Assembly (NCBI RefSeq): GCF_000709085.1
Contig: NZ_JFBD01000010.1
Span: 42,701 to 106,700 of the forward strand
Source: Virgibacillus alimentarius
Lineage (GTDB): Bacteria; Bacillota; Bacilli; Bacillales; Amphibacillaceae
DNA: 64,000 nucleotides
Reading direction: 5' to 3'
Part shown: one piece after another, positions 17,719 through 26,802 of the stretch
Position numbering within the stretch: the stretch's first letter is position 1
Layout: every line of letters starts with the position of its first letter
Position numbers and translations under genes: made by a program
Notes under the pieces: model-generated
The model's input: only the letters and a program-made list of their open reading frames with translations
The model's database searches: none
What the model was told of the DNA's origin: nothing

Positions 17719-19176
17719 TTAATCTTCCTTATTTTTTTCATTCAACAGATAACGGAACTTTCGCTGGGAAATATTTAAGAGATGTGCCGCTTCTTTTCGG
17801 TTCCCATCAGCTTCAATGAGAGCCTGTTTCATAAATGTGGTTTCGACCCGATGCTCCAGTTCTTTAATCTGGTTTTCGATGTGATTAAAGTCAAAGTTAC
17901 GAAGATCCTCCAGCGAATGGATCATATGATTTTCCCATGCGTTTAAAAAAGATTTCAGGTCTGTTGTGTCATCATCCGTTGTTTGGACTGGCTGGCTACT
18001 ATTCTTTTCACGCGTTTGAATTTCATTTCCAAGAATAATTTTTTCTGGTAAATCAGCTGGCGTGATGGTTGTCTTTTCCCCATCCATTAGTGTCGTGAGC
18101 TGCGTTACAGTATTTGCAAGTTCGCGGACATTACCGGGCCAGCTATAGTTTTTTAGGAGATTCATCGCCTCATCAGAAAAGGTTAAGCTGGAACTATTTT
18201 TTTCAAGGAAATAAGAGACAAACAAGGGAATGTCTTTGTTCCGTTCTCGTAAAGATGGAATTTGCAGTTTTACCACATCCAAACGGTAAAATAAATCTTC
18301 TCTGAACTGTTGCTGACGAACCGTTTCTCCCAGATTCGCATGGGATGCGGCAAGGATGCGTGTATTTGTTCTCAAAGGTTTTTCTCCACCGACTCGCATA
18401 AATTCGCGTGTTTCCAGTACACGCAGCAATTTTACTTGGACGGCGGGAGTCATTTCTGCGATTTCATCCAACAGCAATGTCCCTTGGCTTGCAATTTCAA
18501 AAATGCCGCTACGCTGGTTGACGGCGCCCGTAAAGGCCCCTTTTTCATGTCCGAACAACTCGCTTTCGAGTAAAGCGTGGGACAGTGCGCCACAGTTAAT
18601 TCCAATAAATGGCTGATCTCTCCTCGCGCTTGCCTGATGGATAAAGCGTGCCAAAACCTCCTTCCCTGTACCTGTTTCTCCTTCTATTAGTACGTTGACA
18701 TTTTTAGATGCAATTTTATAAGCCAATGTAACCAAATGCTTCATTTCTGCCTGCTTACCAATGATAAATCCAACCCCATGTGCCAGACTTTCAATTGTAT
18801 TTTCTGTGTAATCCTTATCATTGAAAAGTGCATCAATTTGAACTTCCAACTGATCGATATCTTCAAATGGTTTTTCAATATAATCATTTGCACCAAGCTT
18901 GATTGCCTCCACTGCCGTTTTTACCGTGCTATATCCAGTCATGATAATTACTTTGCACAATGGGAGCTTTTGCTTGATTTCTTTTAATAGATCCAGTCCA
19001 TTCGCATCCGGCAGCCTAACGTCGAGCATCGCAAGTCCAAACTTGTGATCGTTTAATAAATCCAATGTTTGTTTTCCACTTTCGGCCACACTAACACGAT
19101 AGCCTTTCTCTTCTAATAAAAACGATAAAAAATTGCCAACTTCCTGCTCATCGTCAACGACTAATATGTTATCCAT
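17719..19176 (-). CDS. Sigma-54-dependent response regulator (NtrC family)
   Basis: Receiver domain (residues 1-120, phospho-acceptor Asp in AMLDVRLPDANG), AAA+ sigma-54 interaction domain (Walker A GETGTGKE, the sigma-54 contact loop GAFTGA, Walker B TLLLDEI) and a Fis-type helix-turn-helix at the C-terminus (EAAHLLNISQRKFRYLL). About 485 residues. The start at 19176 has GGGGAGGA seven bases upstream and overlaps the stop of the kinase gene by eight bases, so translation is coupled. The receiver implies control by the adjacent kinase, which is broken here. Likely target: the sigma-54 promoter of adhP, transcribed in the same direction just downstream. Confidence 0.92.
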   Translation of the reverse strand: MDNILVVDDEQEVGNFLSFLLEEKGYRVSVAESGKQTLDLLNDHKFGLAMLDVRLPDANGLDLLKEIKQKLPLCKVIIMTGYSTVKTAVEAIKLGANDYIEKPFEDIDQLEVQIDALFNDKDYTENTIESLAHGVGFIIGKQAEMKHLVTLAYKIASKNVNVLIEGETGTGKEVLARFIHQASARRDQPFIGINCGALSHALLESELFGHEKGAFTGAVNQRSGIFEIASQGTLLLDEIAEMTPAVQVKLLRVLETREFMRVGGEKPLRTNTRILAASHANLGETVRQQQFREDLFYRLDVVKLQIPSLRERNKDIPLFVSYFLEKNSSSLTFSDEAMNLLKNYSWPGNVRELANTVTQLTTLMDGEKTTITPADLPEKIILGNEIQTREKNSSQPVQTTDDDTTDLKSFLNAWENHMIHSLEDLRNFDFNHIENQIKELEHRVETTFMKQALIEADGNRKEAAHLLNISQRKFRYLLNEKNKED

Positions 19177-20890
19177 GCACATCCTCCCCATTTTCTTTTT
19201 TCGTGTGGGAAGGAATCATGAAGCAAAAACAGCTCCCCTGTTCTTCCCTATTACAAATCTCAAGTATTCCACCATGTGACTTTGCAATGCCAAGGCTTAC
19301 CGACAGTCCCAAGCCTGTCCCTTTCATCGCTTCCTTTGTCGTATAGAAGGGATAAAAAATGTCATCTTGTTTTTCCACTGGGATTCCTCTCCCGTTATCC
19401 GAAACGCTAAGCATGACCCAGCTTGAACCTCCCCTCTCCTGTACACTTGTTTTGATCGTTATATTTTTGTTTGAATGGGTACATGCCTCTAGCTCGTCTT
19501 TGGCATTCATAAGCAGATTAATAACGATTTGTTCGATTTGCTGCATATTTCCTTCAACGAATGGAATATCATGGTTCAATTGCTTATTAAGTTGAATATT
19601 TTGCCGCTCTATTTGATAACCAGTTAAGCTAATGACTTGTTCCACCGCCAGATTGACCGAACATGTTTCAAAGCGTAAATCATCCTGTCTAGAAAAAGTA
19701 AGCAGATTGCGAATAATTTTTTTGCTTCTTTCCCCGCAATTATAAATAGCTTCCACCATACGGTATGGCTGATCTTGTTTATCCAATTTCCGCATGAGCA
19801 ATTGGGAATTTCCGAGAATGGCAGTTAACGGACTGTTGAGTTCATGGGCTACCCCTGCTGCCATTTCGCCAATGGCGGCCAGTTTTGCCGATTGCATGAG
19901 CTGTGATTCCATATGAACTCTTTCGGTGACATCCTTCATATTAAGAATCGACCCAATGGTGTCTTGCGTTTCCTCATGGTAAACAGGTGATATCGACACC
20001 GCAAAAATACGGTCATTTTTTAGTCGAATTTGCTTCGAAACGGAGCTTTCCTTGAGGTGACTTTGCCTTAGAAGTTCTTGATTCTCATCATCAGACAGAG
20101 AAAAAACGCTTTGTATTGTTCTTCCATTTATTTGTTGATCCGGCAGTTGGAGAAGTTTGGAAACTGCTGCATTGAAACGCTGGATGACACCATTTTTATC
20201 CACAACAATGAGAAGATCCTGTACACCATGAAACGTATCTTCCCATTCCTTCTTGCTCTTAACAACTGCATGGTACAAGCGTGAGTTTTCAATACATACG
20301 GCAAATTGATCTGCCAGATGCTGAAAAAATGCCAAGTCTGCTTCATGGAATGTGATGTTTTCTTTACTACCAAGACAGAGCACACCTATCACACTTCTTC
20401 TTGAAATCAGAGGGATTACACAATTACTCTTTATTTGTAGTTGCTCAAAAGCCTTTTCTTCCAGGTACGATCCCATATGTTTATTTTCAGGTACGATCCC
20501 ATATGTTTATTTTCAGGTGTTCGACAAATGATCCTTTTTTCTTTAATCACTTGCCAATAAAGGGAGTTTTCATCATGAATTTCACACCCGACTGGCCTTA
20601 AGAAGCTGCTTGTGGGATAGACATTTTTTTAAAACAAGCTGGCTATCTTCCAGCATCGCAAAACTGAGTCTAGATAAACGAAAAATCGGCTTTAGTTTTT
20701 CTAGCAGATTTTTAAGCATCGCATCAATCGACATATCCAAATCAAAACTTTTCATCATATCATTAATGATTGCTAGTTCTGCGTTTTTCTTCTGCATTTG
20801 CGCCATCGTTTTCTTCAGCTCTGTATAATAACTTTTTTTCGAGGACTTGATGCCTGTTAGTGATTCAATAAGATCTTGTTTACGCTGCAT
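19169..20890 (-). pseudogene. Histidine kinase (GAF-PAS-HisKA-HATPase) broken by two frame lesions
   Basis: The reading begins at ATG 20890 (AAGGAGG upstream) with a coiled coil and the start of a GAF domain. It runs into TGA at 20582 because of an extra A in a seven-A tract (20624-20630). In the next frame the GAF domain continues (about RPVGCEIHDENSLYWQ). A 26-bp tandem duplication (20462-20513) then shifts the frame again, returning it to the first frame. From there GAF, PAS, the H-box (AAGVAHELNSPLTAILGNS) and the ATPase domain (NLLMNAKDE, DNGRGIP, GTGLGLSVS) are intact. The remaining ATG at 20476 has no ribosome site. The kinase would partner the sigma-54 regulator downstream. Confidence 0.85.
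20462..20513. repeat. 26-bp tandem duplication in the kinase gene
   Basis: Two perfect copies of a 26-base unit (20462-20487 and 20488-20513), starting CAGGTACGATCCC, followed by the first four bases of a third. Not a multiple of three, so it shifts the frame. Confidence 0.95.
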
Positions 20891-20902
20891 AGGTTTTCCT
20901 CC

Positions 20903-22051
20903 TTACAAAGCCAGACGAAACAATTCTTCGACATCACGAATCGTTACGTCTCTGGGGTTAGTAATCATGCATGCATCCTTTATGGCAATCTGACTCATGA
21001 CAGGAATAGCGCTTTCATCCAGCCCCATCGCCGATAATGTTGTAGGTGTTCCAATGTCCCGAGCTAGCTTTCTTACATAGGAAATCGCTTTTTTCCCGGC
21101 TTCCATGGCCGTTAAGCCGTTGATGTTTTCCCCCATCATTTCTGCCATAACGGCAAATTGTTTCGGGGCTGCCAGCAGGTTGTACTCCATGACGTAGGGG
21201 AGCAACACAGCATTGATCTCTCCGTGTTCTAAGGAAAAACGTCCTCCAATCGCATGAGACATGGCATGTACAGCACCAAGGATAGCGTTTGAAAAAGCAA
21301 GTCCAGCCTGCAAACTTGCCATGGCCATTGCATTTCTCGCTTCTTTATTGGACGTTGAAGCAACTGAGGGACGCAAATATTCAGAAACAAGGGAAATGGC
21401 ATTTTTCGCCTGTACGTCTGTCAACGGAGTTGCAGCAACACTGACATAAGCTTCAATTGCATGGGTTAAAACGTCCAGTCCGGTAGAAGCAGTGAGTGCA
21501 GCGTCTTTCGTTGAGAGCGTAATCGGATCCACAATCGCAATATCTGGAATAAGCGATTTCGAAACAATTGTCAGCTTCTTTTTTAATCCTGTATCAACAA
21601 TGATTGAGAATTGAGATACCTCCGAACCTGATCCAGCGGTTGTAGAAACCATGACAAGCGGCGGCAGAGGCAGGTCGATTTTATCAACACCTTCATAATC
21701 GTGAATATTGCCACCATTTGTTGCGATAATAGCAATCGCCTTCGCTGCATCCAGTGCGCTCCCTCCGCCAACACCAACAACAGCGTCACATTCGTTGTCA
21801 AGATATACCTTAACTCCGCGATGAACTTCCTTATCTTTCGGATTGGAAGTTATATCACTAAATACGGTGCAGGCAAGATTGGCATCCTGGCAGTTTTTCA
21901 CCACCTTTTCTCCCCAGTTCGCATGCATCACACCATCATCACAGACAATAAGCACTTTTTGAGCACCAAGCCTCCTACAGCTTTCTCCCACTTGATCCAC
22001 AGCTCCATCTCCAAAAATAATTTCCGGTGTAACAAATTTGCTGATATGCAT
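20903..22051 (-). CDS. Iron-containing alcohol dehydrogenase
   Basis: Group III metal-dependent NAD(P) alcohol dehydrogenase, 382 residues. The nucleotide-binding glycines are in VGVGGGSALDAAKAIA. Metal ligands fall in GLDVLTHAIEAYVS and in VHAMSHAIGGRF-LEHGEINA. The ATG at 22051 (MHISKF) is preceded by GGGGG eight bases upstream; an ATG five codons earlier has no such site. It lies 12 bases before the kinase gene and shares an operon with the two-component system, so substrate oxidation and signalling are probably linked. The specific alcohol is not evident. Confidence 0.9.
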   Translation of the reverse strand: MHISKFVTPEIIFGDGAVDQVGESCRRLGAQKVLIVCDDGVMHANWGEKVVKNCQDANLACTVFSDITSNPKDKEVHRGVKVYLDNECDAVVGVGGGSALDAAKAIAIIATNGGNIHDYEGVDKIDLPLPPLVMVSTTAGSGSEVSQFSIIVDTGLKKKLTIVSKSLIPDIAIVDPITLSTKDAALTASTGLDVLTHAIEAYVSVAATPLTDVQAKNAISLVSEYLRPSVASTSNKEARNAMAMASLQAGLAFSNAILGAVHAMSHAIGGRFSLEHGEINAVLLPYVMEYNLLAAPKQFAVMAEMMGENINGLTAMEAGKKAISYVRKLARDIGTPTTLSAMGLDESAIPVMSQIAIKDACMITNPRDVTIRDVEELFRLAL

Positions 22052-22208
22052 GAATAACGCCCCCATCCCTATTATTCTAGCTTTCTCATAAATCTGAAGT
22101 TTTTCCCTCTTATCCGGAGCTCATCGTACAAATACAACGTTTTCTTTCAGTTTACTTGACGCGTTTTTTTCTGTCTAGTGGATTGGATGTTAAGGTGCGT
22201 TGTGCTCC

Positions 22209-22355
22209 ACTCGAGCAATAACGCTCCGGACTCGCGCAGTTTCATGCCTCACTCGAGCGGCAGCTACATGAACTCGAGCGGCTCCATGCCTTGCTCGCGC
22301 GATAACGCTACTAAGTCGAGTAATAATACCCAAAACTCACGCAGCACTTCTACCC
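22209..22355. repeat. 21-bp tandem array C (7 units)
   Basis: Seven consecutive units of exactly 21 bases (starts 22209, 22230, 22251, 22272, 22293, 22314, 22335). The core is ACTCGAGCGG and each unit differs. Non-coding, between the iron alcohol dehydrogenase and sodC. Apart from the sodC terminator I see nothing else in 22067-22486. Confidence 0.8.
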
Positions 22356-22444
22356 CTAGCTATCTATAAATTTGTCACACATCCATAGGAAGATAGTCTA
22401 TCTATACAAACTACACCTTACTCACACCATCCCACTCCCAAAAA

Positions 22445-22481
22445 AGCAGACTGCCTCATCAGAAAGAAGGAAGTCTGCTTC
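22445..22481 (-). terminator. Terminator of sodC
   Basis: Minus strand AAGCAGACT ... AGTCTGCTT followed by TTTT, six bases after the sodC stop. Confidence 0.85.
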
Positions 22482-22486
22482 ATTGT

Positions 22487-23002
22487 TTAAAATGCTTTAA
22501 TTGGACCACATCCAATCCGTTTCCCGGAATCTCCGGATGGCTGTGAGCGGTAATCATCGGGATTTTGGTGGATCATAACCGATCTTCCGACCACATCTTG
22601 GGGGCGGAACCGATTTGTAAAAAATGTCATTCTTGCGTAACCATCATTGGAAAAAAGTACTGGAAAATCCCCTGCGTGATTGCCGTGGGGCTGATTATCG
22701 GGATTCCAGTGTCCACCTGCTGCTTGGAATGGATCTGATTCATCTCCTACTGTACAGTTTGCATGTTTATGAATATGGAAGCCGTGGGGGCCGATGGGAT
22801 CCTGATCTCCTTGTGCAGGTTGATACGCAGGCAGGCCTGCTACTTCCACGGTTACCTCTGTCCCATAAGGAACCTCCATAAATGTGACGTACCCATGGAG
22901 GTTTGGAGCAAGCTCGCTTCCTCTTATTTGTGCAAATGCTCTTGTTACCTCTTGCCTGACTGGGTAGTACATTTGATATGGATGATAATGATAAGAATAC
23001 AT
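22487..23002 (-). CDS. sodC: Copper/zinc superoxide dismutase family protein
   Basis: A 171-residue protein with the Cu/Zn SOD signatures GFHIHKHANC (about 82-91), GGHWNPDNQPHGNHAGDFP (about 105-123) and GKRIGCGPI at the end, including the disulphide cysteines and the metal histidines. There is no signal peptide or lipobox; instead the N-terminus is tyrosine-rich (YSYHYHPYQMYYP). This resembles proteins that associate with the spore surface more than secreted SODs. GGAGGAAATATAAAT precedes the ATG. Monocistronic with its own terminator. Confidence 0.9.
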   Translation of the reverse strand: MYSYHYHPYQMYYPVRQEVTRAFAQIRGSELAPNLHGYVTFMEVPYGTEVTVEVAGLPAYQPAQGDQDPIGPHGFHIHKHANCTVGDESDPFQAAGGHWNPDNQPHGNHAGDFPVLFSNDGYARMTFFTNRFRPQDVVGRSVMIHQNPDDYRSQPSGDSGKRIGCGPIKAF

Positions 23003-23095
23003 ATTTATATTTCCTCCCTGATTCTTGGTGACACACTATTTTATGCCCAGGGAGCCCACTTCGTGAAAGGTGGTTAAAAAAGGGCTAGAGATTTT

Positions 23096-23815
23096 TTATC
23101 TAATCTCCGCTATTAACAAGGAGTGATCTGAAAAATTTTCAATTCGTTCGTGGTGGGAGAGGCAGCATTCCGTCAAACGACCGGAGAGATCCGGTGATAG
23201 GAAAATGTAATCCAAACGAAATCCGTTCTTTTTATGGCTATACCATGTATAGTCCAGTGTATCTTTGTGTATTTGTTTCCAGGCGTCGGTCCATCCGTTT
23301 GCTTCCATTTTCATGATAAAATTACTATATTTCTTTGGTGCGCGTTTCTTTTCATCACTTCTTGCGGTATTAAAATCCCCTGCAACGATGGAACGGATAC
23401 CGGATCTGCGTTCACTATGCTCAAGGATTTGCTCCCAAAAAAATTGCTTGTCATACGTTTCATTCACATTTGGGACATGGACCCCTAGTAAAAATAAGTG
23501 ATGGGTCGGGAGATATACTTCGTTCCAGCGGTGGGATCCATGCTCGTTGGAAAAAGGGACTTCACAAGTTTCGAGTGGATAAGTGGATAAAATAAGAATA
23601 CCATTTTCTCGGTTTGGCGGATCGGATGACTGGATATGATGCCACCCTGCTTGCCTCAGCTCCGAAGTAAGAAACGCACCTGTCTGATTTTGCTTGTATT
23701 CTGTCAGCACGATCACATCAGCCCGGTGCTCCTTGAGTGAATCAACAATTTGAAGGATTGCCTTTTTTCCGCCCTGGCGTATATTCCACGTTAAAACTTT
23801 TAATCGATGCATCAA
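23096..23815 (-). CDS. Endonuclease/exonuclease/phosphatase family protein
   Basis: 239 residues with the metal-dependent phosphoesterase motifs TWNIRQGG, LTEYK, GVHVPN, AGDFNTA, FRLDYIF and the final SDHSLL catalytic His. It could act on nucleic acid or on phosphate esters; the family alone does not say which. A GGGGGG tract precedes the ATG; the second codon is ATG's neighbour His (MHRLK), so the start may be one codon later. It is a single gene on this strand. Confidence 0.85.
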   Translation of the reverse strand: MMHRLKVLTWNIRQGGKKAILQIVDSLKEHRADVIVLTEYKQNQTGAFLTSELRQAGWHHIQSSDPPNRENGILILSTYPLETCEVPFSNEHGSHRWNEVYLPTHHLFLLGVHVPNVNETYDKQFFWEQILEHSERRSGIRSIVAGDFNTARSDEKKRAPKKYSNFIMKMEANGWTDAWKQIHKDTLDYTWYSHKKNGFRLDYIFLSPDLSGRLTECCLSHHERIENFSDHSLLIAEIR

Positions 23816-23963
23816 TGCTAATCCCCCCCTTAACGGAGACCGATGGCATTAACCGGACCCCAGATTGTTATGTAGGAAGCCATACGTGGCTGTTTGATAA
23901 AGCAGCCCTCCCTATCCTTCCTTTCATATGTTCAAGAGGGATGAGCTTTTTAAAATGATTAAT

Positions 23964-24070
23964 TGTGGATAAAACCTGTGGATATCTGTGTTTTATCTTG
24001 TGGATTTTGTGTATAACCTTGTTAATTACTTATTTGATCCTGTTAACGATGTGTATAAAACTGTGTATAA
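23964..24070 (+). promoter_or_regulatory. Array of six DnaA-box-like 9-mers
   Basis: All on the same strand: TGTGGATAA 23964, TGTGGATAT 23977, TGTGGATTT 23999, TGTGTATAA 24008, TGTGTATAA 24050 and TGTGTATAA 24062. The first is the perfect reverse complement of TTATCCACA; the others differ by one or two bases. A TATAAT follows at 24091. No dnaA, dnaN or other replication gene is nearby. The stretch 23816-23960 shows nothing I can name. Confidence 0.7.
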
Positions 24071-24135
24071 AATTTAAACAAGCTATAGTTTATAATGGTT
24101 ATTACCACATTTTTTTAAAAAGAGAAGGAGAGCAG

Positions 24136-24287
24136 GTGAGCAAGAACTTAGTCATGTTTCCTTTCAGGCACATTCAAATGTAGGAATGGTAAAAGGATTT
24201 GGAAGAATGAAAATTACTTTGATGCAGAAGCACCATGTATCCGTTGAAACGAATATAGGGGAAATTAATATTGTCGAACGGGGATAA
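24136..24287 (+). CDS. Two tiny open frames of a short transcription unit
   Basis: Downstream of TATAAT (24091) a GTG at 24136 behind AAGGAG opens 15 codons (VSKNLVMFPF..., stop 24181-24183). An ATG at 24207 behind GGATTTGGAAG then opens 26 codons (MKITLMQKHHVSVETN...ERG, stop 24285-24287). A strong terminator follows at once. I do not recognise either peptide. They may be real small proteins, a small RNA, or the frame-broken remains of one gene. Confidence 0.35.
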
Positions 24288-24327
24288 AGGGGGCAGGCGA
24301 GGAGCTGTCCCCCTTTATTTCTTTTTT
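24286..24327 (+). terminator. Terminator of the short transcription unit
   Basis: AAAGGGGGCAG pairs with CTGTCCCCCTTT (one bulge) and is followed by TTTATTTCTTTTTT. Confidence 0.85.
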
Positions 24328-24349
24328 CGACAAAATCCGAGGAGTCCCC
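24326..24349 (+). repeat. Dispersed 31-bp element, partial copy 4
   Basis: TTCGACAAAATCCGAGGAGT matches the first two thirds of the element. It ends at the stop codon of the nitronate monooxygenase gene. Confidence 0.65.
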
Positions 24350-25410
24350 TATCTCACAAGCTGATTTACTTGAGAAACGATGCCCACTACCAATTCACGT
24401 GCGGATAACCTTTTGCTTAACCGAGACCCCTGCCCGCTCCAAAGGCTCAGCCACTCCGGCCTATCTTGCTTTGCCGCTTCTGTGCGGATTTCCTTTGTGA
24501 GCGCGTTTTGTACGGGATAACTCGGCAATTCTTTTTCATATGGCGCCATTTTCGTCATGAATTCATTTTGAATGCCTCGTGCCGGCTTCCCGCTGAATAC
24601 GGAGGTGATCTGCGGCTGATCCTCTGTGCTGTTTAAAATTGACTCGATGTGCTGCTTTTTCGCCCCGCTTTCCAGACTGGTGACAAAGGCTGTTCCCATC
24701 TGGACGGCCTGGGCACCAAGGGTGAGTGCTGCGAGAACTCCCCGCCCATCCATAATGCCCCCTGCTGCAATTACCGGGATACCGATATGATCCACGGTTT
24801 GCGGAACAAGCGCCATTGTGCCAACCATCGCCTCACCAAAAGGAATCGAGAAAGTTCCGCGGTGACCACCTGCCTCACTGCCCTGCACGACAACCATATC
24901 CACTCCGATTTCTTCATTGATCATTGCCTCGTTGACCGTTGTTGCAGTACCTACGAGTGTAATATTTTCCCGTTTTAGCTGTTGAATGATTGCTTTTGAA
25001 GGAACACCGAATGTAAAACTGCAAACAGGTACTTGTTCCTCGATAATGATCTCCAATTGTTGTTCAAAAAGAGCAGTCGATGGCTTTCCCACAGCCGGTT
25101 CCTTCAATTTTAGCTCTTCGCGAAAAGGACGCAGCCATTCATTCACCTTTTCCAAATCCACTTCAGATACTTCTGGAATTTCTGGTATGAAGACATTAAC
25201 ACCAAAGGGCTGATCCGTTAATGCTTTAACCTTCTGAATCGTCTGCTTCATCTGCTCCGGTTGCATATAGCCTGCACCTAAGTTTCCTAACCCACCGGCG
25301 TTGGAGACAGCAGCTATCAATTCTGGTGTGGTCACACCCCCGGCCATTCCTGCCTGGATAATTGGATAAGCAATTCCCAACTTTTGCGTAAGCTCATTTT
25401 TATTCCACAT
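24349..25410 (-). CDS. Nitronate monooxygenase (2-nitropropane dioxygenase family)
   Basis: FMN barrel enzyme of 353 residues that oxidises nitronates; FabK-type enoyl reductases share the fold. Visible motifs are [27 protein letters not shown] (N-terminal FMN region, near 18-44), [13 protein letters not shown] with the catalytic His near 180, and [29 protein letters not shown] for the phosphate of FMN. GGGGGAATAAGTTGC precedes the ATG at 25410; the longer frame to 25446 lacks a ribosome site. Divergent from a LysR regulator that probably controls it. Confidence 0.88.
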   Translation of the reverse strand: [353 protein letters not shown]

Positions 25411-25565
25411 GCAACTTATTCCCCCTATCAGTTGTTCAACTTTCAAACGGTTTCTAAAAATGCTTTATATCTATTATAATGAAGAGACATAAACACGTAA
25501 AAGGATGTTTCTTGTTGCTTACCATCAAAAATAATGATACCTGAACATCGGCTGGAGGTTTTTAT

Positions 25566-26450
25566 ATGAATCTGGAAGATCTTCGTGTTTTTAAGGAAGT
25601 GGCAAAGCATGCCAACATGACAAAAGCGGCTGAGAGCCTGAACTTTGTTCAATCCAATGTCACCGCGAAAATGAAACGGCTGGAACAAAAATACGAAACC
25701 AAGTTATTTTATCGGCATAAACAGGGTGTTGAACTAACCTCACCCGGCAAAATGCTTTTATCCTATGCGGTGCAAACGCTCCAGCTGATGGATGATGCGG
25801 AAAAATCATTAAAGGAATCTCATGCACCGAGTGGAACTTTGTCCATCGGTTCCATGGAAACAACAACTGCTACCCGATTGCCGCGGATATTATCTGGATA
25901 TCATGATCACTATCCAGCAGTTGAATTATCGCTTCAAACCGGAACTACAAAAGAACTTATCAAAGCTGCTTTAAAACGTGAAATAGATGGTGCATTTGTT
26001 GCAGGAGAAGTCCGTCATCCAAACCTTGTGAAAATCGAGGCTTTTGAAGAAGAACTGATGCTGATTGCAAAGAAAAATTCCCTTTCCAACGCGGAATTTG
26101 ATCAGTTAGATAAGCAACTGTTCATCGTATTCAAGTCCGGCTGCTTTTACCGAGATACGCTGGAAAAATGGCTGGAGTCAAAAGGAATTATTCCCACACG
26201 GATGATGGAGTTGAACACATTGGACGGGATAATGGGCTGTGTTCAAGCTGGACTGGGCGTTTCCCTTTTGCCAAAAACGGCAACTGATCAACTTAACCAA
26301 AGCAAAACGATCACAAGATTTCCCCTGCCAGAACCATATGGGAAGGTCCAGACATGGTTTATTCATCATAAGGATATTGTGCAAACATCCGCATTTTGTA
26401 AGTTTAAGGAGATTTTTTATGATGAGGGAATTGTTGAAGTTGAGGGATAG
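25566..26450 (+). CDS. LysR family transcriptional regulator
   Basis: 294 residues with an N-terminal winged helix-turn-helix (residues 1-60, MTKAAESLNFVQSNVTAKMKRLE) and a LysR substrate-binding domain (from about 88). Divergent from nitronate monooxygenase with 155 bases between the two starts, a typical LysR arrangement, so autoregulation and control of that gene are likely. The inducer is unknown. The ribosome site is GGAGG. Confidence 0.9.
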   Translation: MNLEDLRVFKEVAKHANMTKAAESLNFVQSNVTAKMKRLEQKYETKLFYRHKQGVELTSPGKMLLSYAVQTLQLMDDAEKSLKESHAPSGTLSIGSMETTTATRLPRILSGYHDHYPAVELSLQTGTTKELIKAALKREIDGAFVAGEVRHPNLVKIEAFEEELMLIAKKNSLSNAEFDQLDKQLFIVFKSGCFYRDTLEKWLESKGIIPTRMMELNTLDGIMGCVQAGLGVSLLPKTATDQLNQSKTITRFPLPEPYGKVQTWFIHHKDIVQTSAFCKFKEIFYDEGIVEVEG

Positions 26451-26659
26451 TAGGTGTGATAAAAATGACAAAAAATAATCCCTCATGTGCTTTATCCAGC
26501 CGGTGAGAGATTATTCCTATCCATCCCCCCTTGATGGGGTTGTCTATTGTTTTCATAATAACTCCACTTTCGCACCCTGAAAATAGGTAGGTATCCCTTG
26601 ATTTAGTGGCCATGAAAACACGACATCCCTTGTAAATACAATGGTAGTATGATGTGCTA

Positions 26660-26802
26660 GCCGCTACAAATTGACTTTTTTCCTTCCCCAGTCAGGTAAT
26701 GATTCCTTGATCCGAGCACCTAACCAAGCCTTTCGTATCTTACGCCAACTTAACGAAGAAGTGACGGATTTGATTCGCCAGTACAGTGGCGGATGTGCTT
26801 GA
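26660..26802 (+). pseudogene. 3' remnant of an unidentified coding sequence
   Basis: An open stretch without a start ends PNQAFRILRQLNEEVTDLIR, then a stop at 26800-26802. It looks like the C-terminal end of a protein, possibly a mobile-element gene, but I cannot name it. It lies in a 660-base gene-poor zone (26451-27110) together with an M48 peptidase remnant. Confidence 0.35.

Noticed and set aside
22067..22200. Sigma-54 promoter before the iron alcohol dehydrogenase operon
   Set aside because: No GG-N10-GC element with TGGCA and TTGC was found there.
23964..24070. Chromosomal origin (oriC)
   Set aside because: DnaA boxes are present, but dnaA, dnaN, recF and an unwinding element are not.
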